Origin: Pedobacter nanyangensis
GTDB lineage: Bacteria; Bacteroidota; Bacteroidia; Sphingobacteriales; Sphingobacteriaceae
DNA: 64,000 bases
NCBI RefSeq assembly: GCF_003313505.1
Contig: NZ_QMHO01000002.1
Span: 191,976 to 255,975, forward strand
Direction: 5' to 3'
Shown here piece by piece: positions 54,653 to 63,454 of the stretch. The notes under the pieces are model-generated. The model made no database searches. It was not told the DNA's origin and was given only the letters and a program-made list of their open reading frames with translations. The position numbers and the translations under genes were made by a program. Numbering within the stretch: position 1 is the first letter of the stretch; each line of letters opens with the position of its first letter.

Positions 54653-55937
54653 TTGTTATGGATTTGGCAACTGTTAAAAGCAGTTCGCCTGTTTTAAAAA
54701 CATCTTCAAAACTGTTGTACATCGGAACGGCAGTCAATCTAATGACATTTGGTTCACGCCAGTCACCTAACACGTTATTGCTAACCAGGTAATCGAAAAC
54801 TTTCTTGCCGTTTTCTTTGGCAATGATGGACACCTGTGCGCCCCTTTCATCAGGATGTTGCGGTGTGATAATTTTAAAAAGCTCCTCACCTAGTGTTTCA
54901 TTTACCTCGTTGATGATAAAGCATAAATAAGCCGTTAATTGCTTGCTTTTTTTTCTCAACGGCTCCATAAAGCCAACTTTTTCAAATAATTGTAAAGAGG
55001 CATGATAGAGCGCCATGGGCATTACCTGTGTGCAACTTACCTGCCAGCCATCAGCTCCAAATTCAGGCGTAAAGCCTTTCTCCATTAAAAATCGGTTATT
55101 TTCCTGATAGCCCCACCAACCCGCAAAGCGATGCAGGTTTTGGTTGTCAAAATGTTTTTGATGTACGAATATAGCACTAATGCCCCCTGGGCCTGCATTT
55201 TGATATTTGTACGAACACCAACAAGCAAAATCTACGCCCCATTGGTGCAATTGCAGAGGTACGTTTCCCGCCGCATGGGCCAAATCAAACCCTACTTTGG
55301 CACCAATTTCATGTCCAGCCTCGGTAATGGCCTTCATATCAAAAAGCTGTCCGGTAAAATAATTGATGCCACCAAAAAGCACCAAAGCTATTTCTGCGCC
55401 GTGTTTTTCTATTTCGCTTATAATATCGCCGGTTTCAAGCGTGTAGGCCCCAGGTTTCGGGCTTACTTCAATAATAGCCTCTTTAGGGTCGTAGCCATGG
55501 AAACGCACTTGGCTTTCAATGGCGTATTGATCTGATGGAAAAGCTCCGGCCTCCATAATGATCTTGAAACGCGCTTTGGTTGGCCGGTAAAAGCTCACCA
55601 TCAACAAGTGCAAATTAACCGTCAAGGTGTTCATCGGGCAAACCTCATCAGGCGAAGCACCAACGATAGGAGCCATTAGCTTTTTGAGTTCCTTATGGTA
55701 AAACATCCAAGGTTTATCCCCTTCAAACCAACCTTCAACGGCTAAATTTTGCCAGTTGTCTAGCTGTAGGTTTAAAACCTCTTTGGCTAATTTAGGTTGC
55801 AGCCCCAACGAGTTGCCACATAAATAGATCAATGGTTTCCCATTTTGCTGTGGGAACAAATATTCCTTCCGCATTGCTTTCAATGGATCCTGTGCGTCCA
55901 AAGATTTTGCGAAGGCAAGGTTATTCTCGAATGTCAT
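54639..55937 (-). CDS. kynU: Kynureninase
   Basis: A 432-residue PLP enzyme that splits kynurenine to anthranilate and alanine. YLCGNSLGLQPK opens the catalytic domain. DFACWCSYKYQNAGPGG holds the PLP Lys in SYKY, and VGFDLAHAAGNVPLQLH has the cofactor Asp. Near the C-terminus HPDERGAQVSI matches the family. Tryptophan 2,3-dioxygenase and kynurenine 3-monooxygenase are not in view. It overlaps the bestrophin gene, an unusual functional pairing. Confidence 0.95.
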   Translation of the reverse strand: MTFENNLAFAKSLDAQDPLKAMRKEYLFPQQNGKPLIYLCGNSLGLQPKLAKEVLNLQLDNWQNLAVEGWFEGDKPWMFYHKELKKLMAPIVGASPDEVCPMNTLTVNLHLLMVSFYRPTKARFKIIMEAGAFPSDQYAIESQVRFHGYDPKEAIIEVSPKPGAYTLETGDIISEIEKHGAEIALVLFGGINYFTGQLFDMKAITEAGHEIGAKVGFDLAHAAGNVPLQLHQWGVDFACWCSYKYQNAGPGGISAIFVHQKHFDNQNLHRFAGWWGYQENNRFLMEKGFTPEFGADGWQVSCTQVMPMALYHASLQLFEKVGFMEPLRKKSKQLTAYLCFIINEVNETLGEELFKIITPQHPDERGAQVSIIAKENGKKVFDYLVSNNVLGDWREPNVIRLTAVPMYNSFEDVFKTGELLLTVAKSITNDQL

Positions 55938-56018
55938 TTTTTTTAGCGGTTAGGTACTCGTGGCTAGCAGTTAAATACCAGGGATCAGTTAGGTAGCTAC
56001 TAACCACTAGCCCCTGTT

Positions 56019-56960
56019 TTATTTCCCGAATTTCATTTTCAGCTGTTCCAACATATCGTTGGTTAGGGGCTTTCCAGGTTCTGTTTTTTTGAACGATGTA
56101 TGTTGTGGTTTGGGGTTTGCCGCAACCTGACTGCGCACCTGTTTCTGCTCTTCTTTCTTTTTATTCCAGCGTTTCCAAATTTCGTCCAGCTTCTTTTTGG
56201 TAAACAAAGGGAAATCGCCCTGCATCATCCATGAATAGTAACTGGGCTCTATACTAAAAATACTCTCCAGGGTTTTTCCTTTGTGCTTGCCAAAGTTGAT
56301 GCATTCCTCCCCATTGTCGTTGTAAACAATGCGGCCAGCATAATCCACTGATCTGTTCAAGTTGGTGAACGTATGCAGTGCTTCTACATCATTTTTAACC
56401 GGAATGGATTTATTGCCCTGCTTGTCTTCAAACTCCGTATTTTCATACTTATCTAATTGTGCCAGCAGTACTTCGTAGGTTGCCCTAATGTCGGCTTCGG
56501 CAGAGTGTGCATTCACCAAATCCTTCTTACAATAAAACTTGTAAGCTGCTTTTAAGGTACGTTGTTCCATTTGGTGGAAAATGTTCTGCACATCTACAAA
56601 CTTACGGTCGCTCATATCTAAATCAACCCCAACCCTTAAAAATTCTTCCAACAGCATCGGGATGTCGAACTTGTTGGAGTTGTATCCGGCCAAGTCGGCA
56701 TCGCCAATAAAATCGGCAATCTCTTGAGCCACCTCCGCAAATTTGGGTGCATTTTTAATATCCTCGTCATAAATGCCGTGGATTAGCGAAGTAACCAATG
56801 GAATAGGCATTTCGGGATTGATCCGTTTAACCAACAATTGTTCCGTGCCATCGGGCATTGCTTTTAAAATGGCAATTTCAACCACCCTGTCTATTCCCAC
56901 GTTTACTCCAGTGGCTTCCAGATCAAAAAATGCCAACGGACGTTTCAAGTTTAATTTCAT
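56019..56960 (-). CDS. DEDDh 3'-5' exonuclease (DnaQ-like) with C-terminal extension
   Basis: A 313-residue protein. The exonuclease domain (about 1-190) has FFDLEATGVN (Asp, Glu), GYNSNKFDIPML (Asp) and NAHSAEADIRAT (His, Asp). A second conserved module, INFGKHKGKTLESI and YYSWMMQGDFPLFTK, resembles the QSregVF/DUF3820 domain. The tail is Lys/Gln-rich. It is probably a repair or proofreading-type nuclease, not the replicative epsilon subunit, since no polymerase contact can be seen. The gene stands alone. Confidence 0.88.
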   Translation of the reverse strand: MKLNLKRPLAFFDLEATGVNVGIDRVVEIAILKAMPDGTEQLLVKRINPEMPIPLVTSLIHGIYDEDIKNAPKFAEVAQEIADFIGDADLAGYNSNKFDIPMLLEEFLRVGVDLDMSDRKFVDVQNIFHQMEQRTLKAAYKFYCKKDLVNAHSAEADIRATYEVLLAQLDKYENTEFEDKQGNKSIPVKNDVEALHTFTNLNRSVDYAGRIVYNDNGEECINFGKHKGKTLESIFSIEPSYYSWMMQGDFPLFTKKKLDEIWKRWNKKKEEQKQVRSQVAANPKPQHTSFKKTEPGKPLTNDMLEQLKMKFGK

Positions 56961-57122
56961 ACAACGTTTTTAATCAGCCAAATTTGCTAAAAACCTAGCG
57001 TACTTTCTTTTTTTTTGGGTAAAAATGCAACAAAATATTTAATGCTGCCCGGTTTTAAAGTAAACCAAATCCATTTTCATTTACAAACCAATAAAATTCC
57101 AGCCAAGGAAATATGCGGACGG

Positions 57123-57548
57123 CGGGGACGCCGCCCTTTGGCCTCAGGACAATGCCTGGCTTGCCGCCAACCCATGCCCACAGTTTTTAAACAGTTTCTT
57201 AATTTATTTCTCACAAATAAAACCCAATTCCATTGGCCCATAGTCACAGCGTAACACAAAGGTTTTGAGTGAACAGCGGGGACGCCGCCCTTTGACCTCA
57301 GGACAATGCTTGGCTTGCCGCCAACCCATACCCACGGTTTTTAAACAGTTTCTTAATTTATTTCTCACAAATAAAACCCAATTCCATTGGCCCATAGTCA
57401 CAGCGTAACACAAAGGTTTTGAGTGAACAGCGGGGACGCCGCCCTTTGACCTCAGGACAATGCTTGGCTTGCCGCCAACCCATACCCACGGTTTTTAAAC
57501 AGTTTCTTAATTTATTTCTCACAAATAAAACCTAATTCCATTAACTTA
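57123..57548. repeat. 154-bp tandem repeat, about 2.75 copies
   Basis: Unit starts are at 57123, 57277 and 57431, so the period is 154 bp; the third copy breaks off near 57548. Each unit begins with a GC-rich stem (GCGGGGACGCCGC) and later has an AT-rich part. Copies 2 and 3 are nearly identical and copy 1 diverges slightly. The array fills the gap before the ECF sigma gene. Open frames across it are artefacts of the repeat. Confidence 0.9.
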
Positions 57549-57600
57549 GAGCTATTGCTTTAACATCAGTCATAAATTGGCTACCTATGTTTATCAAAAA

Positions 57601-58179
57601 ATGACCAAACCAATCGTCCTATCTGATCAAGAGCTTGTTTCGTTGCTAAAACGAGGAGATCGAACAGCTTTTGCCCAAATTTACGATCGTTACAAATACC
57701 TGCTTTACGTGCATGCGTTTAAAAAATTGAAAAACGAGGCCGAGGCGGAGGATATTATACACGATCTTTTTGCCACACTGTGGAACAACCGGGAAACGTT
57801 TGAACTCAGAAGCAATCTTGCGGGCTATTTTTATAGCGCAGTGCGTAACAGGATTTTCAAGTTGATAGCACACAAAGACATCGAATCAACCTACGTCACC
57901 TCCCTGCACCAAGTTGCAGGGCAAACCACTGAAATTGCCGACCACCGCATTAGGGAAAATCAGATGATGGCGATGATAGAAGCGGAAATTGCTGCACTTC
58001 CACCAAAAATGCGTGAAATATTTGAACTCAGTCGCAAGCAACATCTATCCCACAAAGAAATTGCAGCACAATTGAAAATTTCCGAGCAAACGGTAGCCAA
58101 GCAGGTAAGCAATGCCCTTAAAATCCTTCGCAAAAAGTTAGGGCTTATCGCCTATCTCCTACTGTTGCTACGGTATTAA
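57601..58179 (+). CDS. RNA polymerase ECF sigma factor (FecI-like, Bacteroidota type)
   Basis: A 192-residue sigma-70 family factor. Region 2 is seen in FAQIYDRYKYLLYVHAFKKL and AEDIIHDLFATLWNNRE; region 4 in LPPKMREIFELSRKQHLSHK and the helix-turn-helix EIAAQLKISEQTVAKQVSNA. A TTG at 57577 is in frame, but ATG 57601 is the usual start. A C-terminal hydrophobic tail (LGLIAYLLLLLRY) is common in this subgroup. It is paired with the FecR gene 385 nt downstream and the SusC/SusD pair. Confidence 0.93.
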   Translation: MTKPIVLSDQELVSLLKRGDRTAFAQIYDRYKYLLYVHAFKKLKNEAEAEDIIHDLFATLWNNRETFELRSNLAGYFYSAVRNRIFKLIAHKDIESTYVTSLHQVAGQTTEIADHRIRENQMMAMIEAEIAALPPKMREIFELSRKQHLSHKEIAAQLKISEQTVAKQVSNALKILRKKLGLIAYLLLLLRY

Positions 58180-58564
58180 TTTTGAAAATGGACTACCGTG
58201 CAACATGGCCACAGCAGTCCCGCTATCCACTACAAGTCCTCGGTCGTTTCACTTCCCTGTGGGCTTTCCGTTACTATCGGGTTTATTAAACAACGCCTGC
58301 GGGTGTTAAAACGGTCAATCCCTTTTAGCTAAAGCAACAAACAAGTTGACGGTTTCCTTCCCAACGGTGGCAGCGCCCCGTTAACCTTAGGTTGGCGCCC
58401 TGTTGCCATCAGGAGCAAATGATTAACCCAAATTTTCCTAACAACCAAGCCTCTTGCTTTTCTACTCCAAAGCACATAGCGATCATTCTTGTAAAAAAAA
58501 TAACCATCCATCTACCTGTAAGCAGTTAGTTAAGGGTCTATAGTTTGATCAAGCATAATTAACT
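58180..58564. repeat. Intergenic region with GC-richer repeat remnants
   Basis: The 385 nt between sigma and fecR carry no gene. About 58210-58290 contains CCCGCTATCC and GGGCTTTCCGTTACTATCGG, motifs of a dispersed element also hinted at near 35709. At 58371-58420 a GC-rich stretch distantly resembles the 154-bp repeat. A TATAGTTTG at about 58542 is a poor -7 box for fecR. Confidence 0.4.
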
Positions 58565-59662
58565 ATGGATATACACAAAGTAAAGCAGCTGCTCCAAAAA
58601 TTTGATGCGGGACAGTGTACAGACGAGGAATTGGCTCTTTTAGAAAGCTGGTACCTTAACTGGCGCAACCAAACGCCCACAAACCTTAACCAAGCAGAAG
58701 TAGACGAGCGCTTAACACGCGTATGGAGTCGATTGCAGAACTTGGATGTAAGACCCATCAAGTGGCATAACAACCGCTTTATGGTACGTACCGCTGCCGC
58801 GATACTCCTAGTCGGTATTGGTTTAGGTTTTTATTTCTACCAACGTACCGCAAGCAACAATTTGGCAACACAGCCAGTTACCGCAATAGAACCAGGTACC
58901 AATAAAGCTTGGATAACCCTGGCCGATGGATGTAAGATCAATTTAAGCCAGCACAAAACGGGTGTAAATGTACAAAATGGCCAATTAACGTATAACGATG
59001 GCGACAAAGTGGCCAAAACAGACCCCGCTTTACTGAACCAGTCCATTACCCTGCAAACTCCCCGCGGTGGTACGTATCAAATGCAGTTGCCCGATGGCAC
59101 ACAAGTTTGGCTCAATGCCGCCACTAGGCTAACCTATCATCCAATAAATGACGAGGGACTGCGAAAGGTTGAACTGGATGGCGAAGCTTATTTTGAAGTG
59201 GCCAAGGATAAAGCCCACCCATTTATAGTGCAAAGCAATGGGCAAAAAGTAGAAGTGTTGGGCACTCAGTTTAATATCAGCAGCTATGCCGATGAACCGC
59301 TTGCAAAAACCACCTTGTTAGAGGGAAGCATTAAAATTAACGGCCGCAAATTACTACCCGGGCAACAGGCCATCCAAAAAAACAGCACCCTTAACATTTA
59401 CCCTGCCGATATAGAACAGGCCACAGCATGGAAAAACGGAGATTTTGTTTTTAAGAATGAGGATTTTAAGAACACGATGCAAAAAATTGCCCGCTGGTAC
59501 GACGTAGAAATCCAATATCAGGAGGATGTACCAACAGCGCAGATCCAACTGATCGGATGGATATCCAGACAAAGTAAGCTCTCGGAGGTTCTCAGCCGCA
59601 TACAGCAAGCAGGCAATATTAGCTTTAAAATTGAAGGAAGGAGGATTATAGTACAAAAATAG
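58565..59662 (+). CDS. FecR-family anti-sigma factor
   Basis: A 365-residue single-pass inner-membrane protein. The cytoplasmic N-terminal part (about 1-75) holds the sigma, a membrane segment follows at about 78-94 (AAAILLVGIGLGFYFY), and the periplasmic FecR domain has TPRGGTYQMQLPDGTQVWLNA, DGEAYFEV and VEVLGTQFNIS. The last 80 residues form the DUF4974 domain. It transmits the signal from the STN domain of SusC to the ECF sigma factor. A perfect hairpin follows its stop. Confidence 0.94.
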   Translation: MDIHKVKQLLQKFDAGQCTDEELALLESWYLNWRNQTPTNLNQAEVDERLTRVWSRLQNLDVRPIKWHNNRFMVRTAAAILLVGIGLGFYFYQRTASNNLATQPVTAIEPGTNKAWITLADGCKINLSQHKTGVNVQNGQLTYNDGDKVAKTDPALLNQSITLQTPRGGTYQMQLPDGTQVWLNAATRLTYHPINDEGLRKVELDGEAYFEVAKDKAHPFIVQSNGQKVEVLGTQFNISSYADEPLAKTTLLEGSIKINGRKLLPGQQAIQKNSTLNIYPADIEQATAWKNGDFVFKNEDFKNTMQKIARWYDVEIQYQEDVPTAQIQLIGWISRQSKLSEVLSRIQQAGNISFKIEGRRIIVQK

Positions 59663-59685
59663 ACCCTACACCACCTATAAAAAAT

Positions 59686-59714
59686 AAATCAGAAGTGTTG
59701 GACACTTCTGATTT
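59686..59714 (+). terminator. Perfect hairpin between fecR and susC
   Basis: AAATCAGAAGTGT (59686-59698) pairs perfectly with ACACTTCTGATTT (59702-59714) around a 3-nt loop. No T run follows, so it may work as an attenuator, an RNA-stability element or a protein site rather than a classical terminator. Confidence 0.6.
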
Positions 59715-59747
59715 GAGTTTGGCTTAGCTCATGATTAATCAACTAAA

Positions 59748-62700
59748 ATGCAAAGTGTAAAGCTTCGAACCCTATTACACGCTGCACCACCAAAACCTAA
59801 ACAAATGTATAAAATTTATAGACATAAATTATCAGTTGCTATGCGCTTAACCACTGCTATTCTGCTTGTAACGTTCATGCAGGCAAGTGCATCAAGTTAC
59901 GGACAACGCGTAACCTTGAATATGGAGAAGTCCTCTATTGAAAATATCCTAAAAGAAATACGAAGACAAACCGGCTATGATTTCCTGTTCAGCAATTCCC
60001 TTAACAAAAGTGTAGGGCCTATTGATCTTAAATTAAATGATGTAAGCTTGGAAGATGCCCTGAAAAGCCTGTGCCAAAAGGCCAATCTAAGTTATTCGGT
60101 TGATGGAAAAATTGTAGTGCTAGAGGCCAGAAATAAAACTACCGCCAATGATCCGCCCCAAGAAATAGACGTAAAAGGCCGTGTGATAGATGAAAATGGA
60201 AAGCCATTGGTGGGCGCATCCATAGCCGTTATTCTGCAAGAGTATAGTGAGGATAAGAAAACCACCGATTTTTCCATAACCATGAAGGGCAAAAAAATAG
60301 CGGCCCAAACTGATGCCAATGGAGATTTTTTCCTCAAAAATGTGAATGAGAAGGCCATCTTGTCCATTTCTTACGTAGGTTATGAAACCTACAACATCAA
60401 GGTGTCGGCCAATATGGGTGTTATTACCCTGCAGCCGGCCAAAAACCAATTGCAGGAAGTGGTGGTAAATACAGGCTACCAAAAGATAGCCAAGTCTTTA
60501 AGCCCTGGATCAAGCGTTAACCCTGATATGAAGATCATGACTGAAAGAAGTACTTCCATGAACGTTTTGCAGCGGCTAGACGGTTTGGTACCCGGGTTAG
60601 TGATTAACAATGCTCCCAGTGCCAGGGAAAACCCTTTTCTCATCAGGGGATTAACTACCATTAACGCCAATAAAAACCCATTAGTAGTTGTAGATGGCAT
60701 TGCCATGGATATGGGCAATATCTCTTCGGTAAATCCACAGGATGTGGAAAATATCACCGTGCTAAAGGACGCGAATGCTACGGCCATTTGGGGCGCTAGG
60801 GCTTCCAATGGTGTTATTGTAATTACAACTAAAAAAGGCACATCGGGCAACCTTAAGATCAATTACGATGGTTTTGTGAATTTCCAGGGTAAACCTGATT
60901 TTGATTATTTTCCTGTGCTTAACAGTGCTCAGTACATCCAGGCCTCCAGAGAAACCTTTGATCCAGCTTACTGGCCTTATGGTATGGCAACCACCTACAA
61001 TCCTAATATTGGTGTCAGTTATGGGATTTCGCCTGATCGGCAGATTTTGTACGATATGGACAGGGGGGCACTAACGCAAGCCCAGGGGAATGCCAAACTG
61101 GATAGCCTGGCCAGATTAAATAATCTGGACCAAATGGGAGATATTTTTTATCGCAATGCCATGCTCATGAATCATACGCTTTCCGTTGCAGGAGGAGGCG
61201 AAAAGCATACTTTTTATAACGCAATTGCCTATACCAACAACCACACCGCTACCCCTGGTGCTAAGAACGAAACTTTTAAATTCAATACCCGTCAGGATTT
61301 TATATTGAGTAAACGTTTACGCATTTATGCCATTGCCGACCTGAACTATCAAACCACCTCATCGGAAAATTGGATATCCCCAGACAACCGCTTTGTACCT
61401 TATCAAATGTTCAGGAACCCGGCTGGTAATCCCATTGATATGTCTTATTTAGGTGTATTGAGCGAGGCCCAACGTCCTTCCATAGAAAATTTGGGCAAGA
61501 TAAACCTGAACTACAACCCCATAGATGACGCAAGCACTGGTTTTAATAAGGGCAAAAATTTTACTGGGCGTTTTAATTCGGGCGTTAGTTTAGACCTTGT
61601 TAAGGGCTTACGCTTTGAAGGAGTTTATGGATATGTGTACGGCAGCAATCGCTCTCAGCAATATCGTGATCATACCAATTATAACCAAAAAATTAACACC
61701 CTAAACTTTGCAGTGGCAAATGCTGATGGTTCAGTAACCTATCACTTACCCAATACAGGTGGCCAGTACAGTGTAAATCAAGCCACCCAGCAAAATTGGG
61801 TAATCAGAAATCAATTGGGCTACAATGCCAGTTGGAAAAACGACAAACACCAGCTATCGGCACTTTTTGGGCAAGAGGTACAAGAGCAGGTCACGGTGAC
61901 CAACAGTAGCAGTGTTTATGGTTACGACGTCGATTTGCAGTCTTATTCGATGCTAAATTACCAATCTTTGGCAACCACTGGCATTGAAAATCCCATTTTG
62001 GCGCAAGTTGGATCGGTTAACTCGGTATTGAGCGCCAATTCTTTTTTTGGTGAAACAGAAGCAGTGCCAAGAAACCGTTTTGTTTCCTACTATGCTAATG
62101 CCAATTATACTTTTGATAGGAAATATACGATAAGCGGAAGTTGGAGAAATGACCAAAGCAATTTATTTGGCCTTAATAAAGCCGCTCAACGTAAACCTGT
62201 TTGGAGTATAGGTTTAAAATGGAATTTGGGCAGCGAAAACTGGATACAGGACATGCGATCGGTCATTAGTCAGTTAGCTTTACGTGCCACTTATGGCATT
62301 ACAGGAAATGCGCCACAGCCAGGTTATGCTACATCTAAGGATGTGCTTGCCTTTTTTGCCAATCCGTATGCGCCCAATGGCCAATCGCTTATTATTAATA
62401 CGTATGCAAACCCCAATCTTACCTGGGAAAGCACTAAAAATTATAATCTAGGGATCGATTTCGGTTTTTTGGATAATCGTATCAGTGGTGCATTTGATTT
62501 TTATTATAAAAAAACCAGCAACTTGCTAGGCAACTTGCCGGTGAACCCCCTGTCTGGCGCCAGTTATATCGACGGTAATGTGGGCAACTTGAGCAATAAG
62601 GGTATAGAGCTTTTATTAAACTCAAAAAACATTGTTAACAATGTTTTTACCTGGAGCACCTTACTTACCCTATCGTATAACCAAAACAAGATTACCGATT

Positions 62701-63443
62701 TGGGGATGTTAACCAGCCCTATCGTTACGGCGATCAATCAAGTGAAAAGCCAATATACCGTTGGCTATCCTGCATTTTCCATTTTTGCCTATAATTATGC
62801 GGGGCTTAACAAAGAGGGCAATCCTCAGCTGAAAAAAGCAGACGGTAGTTTAACCACAAGCCAGGCGAACACCCTGCCCTCAGATGCGCTTTACATGGGG
62901 GTACATCAGCCTAAATGGAGTGGTGGTTTTTCCAATCAATTTAGCTACAAGGCTTTTGCCTTTAATATCAATATGGTTTACAATTTGGGTAACGTGATGT
63001 TCCGTAACGTAAACCAAACCTATACTGGGGCTTATTTGGTGCAAGGCATGGATTTTAGCAATGGAAACCTACATGCTGATTTTGCCAATAGGTGGAAGAA
63101 GCCCGGAGATGAGGCGAGAACCGATATTCCGGTTTTTATTGCAAATGCTGGCGATAGTGAAAGCAAGAGATACCTGGATTATTATATCATGGGAAATACC
63201 AATGTGGTTAGTGCCTCCTATGTGAAAATAAGGGATATGTCGCTATCCTATCAAATGCCTAAAAAACTGATCGAAAAAATTAAAGCCGATGGGCTGTCGC
63301 TCAGATTGCAAATATCCAACTTGATGTTGTGGAAAAACAACGACTACGGTATTGATCCTGAGTTTCAGGATGCCCGCTTTGGTACAGCTAATATGCCAGT
63401 TAACCAAAAAACCATTACCGTTGGTGCACATTTAACCCTTTAA
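59748..63443 (+). CDS. SusC/RagA TonB-linked outer-membrane transporter with STN domain
   Basis: A 1231-residue outer-membrane TonB-dependent transducer. After a signal peptide (hydrophobic core about 32-44, cut near SSYGQ) come the STN domain (about 60-125), a carboxypeptidase-like domain (about 140-230, with an insert after AVILQEYSE), the plug with LQEVVVNTGYQ and LDGLVPGLVI, and the barrel. The STN domain marks it as a regulator of FecR. The start may be ATG 59748 or ATG 59805. The substrate cannot be read from sequence. SusD follows after 11 nt. Confidence 0.95.
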   Translation: MQSVKLRTLLHAAPPKPKQMYKIYRHKLSVAMRLTTAILLVTFMQASASSYGQRVTLNMEKSSIENILKEIRRQTGYDFLFSNSLNKSVGPIDLKLNDVSLEDALKSLCQKANLSYSVDGKIVVLEARNKTTANDPPQEIDVKGRVIDENGKPLVGASIAVILQEYSEDKKTTDFSITMKGKKIAAQTDANGDFFLKNVNEKAILSISYVGYETYNIKVSANMGVITLQPAKNQLQEVVVNTGYQKIAKSLSPGSSVNPDMKIMTERSTSMNVLQRLDGLVPGLVINNAPSARENPFLIRGLTTINANKNPLVVVDGIAMDMGNISSVNPQDVENITVLKDANATAIWGARASNGVIVITTKKGTSGNLKINYDGFVNFQGKPDFDYFPVLNSAQYIQASRETFDPAYWPYGMATTYNPNIGVSYGISPDRQILYDMDRGALTQAQGNAKLDSLARLNNLDQMGDIFYRNAMLMNHTLSVAGGGEKHTFYNAIAYTNNHTATPGAKNETFKFNTRQDFILSKRLRIYAIADLNYQTTSSENWISPDNRFVPYQMFRNPAGNPIDMSYLGVLSEAQRPSIENLGKINLNYNPIDDASTGFNKGKNFTGRFNSGVSLDLVKGLRFEGVYGYVYGSNRSQQYRDHTNYNQKINTLNFAVANADGSVTYHLPNTGGQYSVNQATQQNWVIRNQLGYNASWKNDKHQLSALFGQEVQEQVTVTNSSSVYGYDVDLQSYSMLNYQSLATTGIENPILAQVGSVNSVLSANSFFGETEAVPRNRFVSYYANANYTFDRKYTISGSWRNDQSNLFGLNKAAQRKPVWSIGLKWNLGSENWIQDMRSVISQLALRATYGITGNAPQPGYATSKDVLAFFANPYAPNGQSLIINTYANPNLTWESTKNYNLGIDFGFLDNRISGAFDFYYKKTSNLLGNLPVNPLSGASYIDGNVGNLSNKGIELLLNSKNIVNNVFTWSTLLTLSYNQNKITDLGMLTSPIVTAINQVKSQYTVGYPAFSIFAYNYAGLNKEGNPQLKKADGSLTTSQANTLPSDALYMGVHQPKWSGGFSNQFSYKAFAFNINMVYNLGNVMFRNVNQTYTGAYLVQGMDFSNGNLHADFANRWKKPGDEARTDIPVFIANAGDSESKRYLDYYIMGNTNVVSASYVKIRDMSLSYQMPKKLIEKIKADGLSLRLQISNLMLWKNNDYGIDPEFQDARFGTANMPVNQKTITVGAHLTL

Positions 63444-63454
63444 AACAGAAAGAC

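Noticed and set aside
57015..57413. Several frames of 60-79 codons on both strands
   Set aside because: They repeat with the 154-bp tandem units and start or stop at the same unit positions, so they are repeat artefacts.
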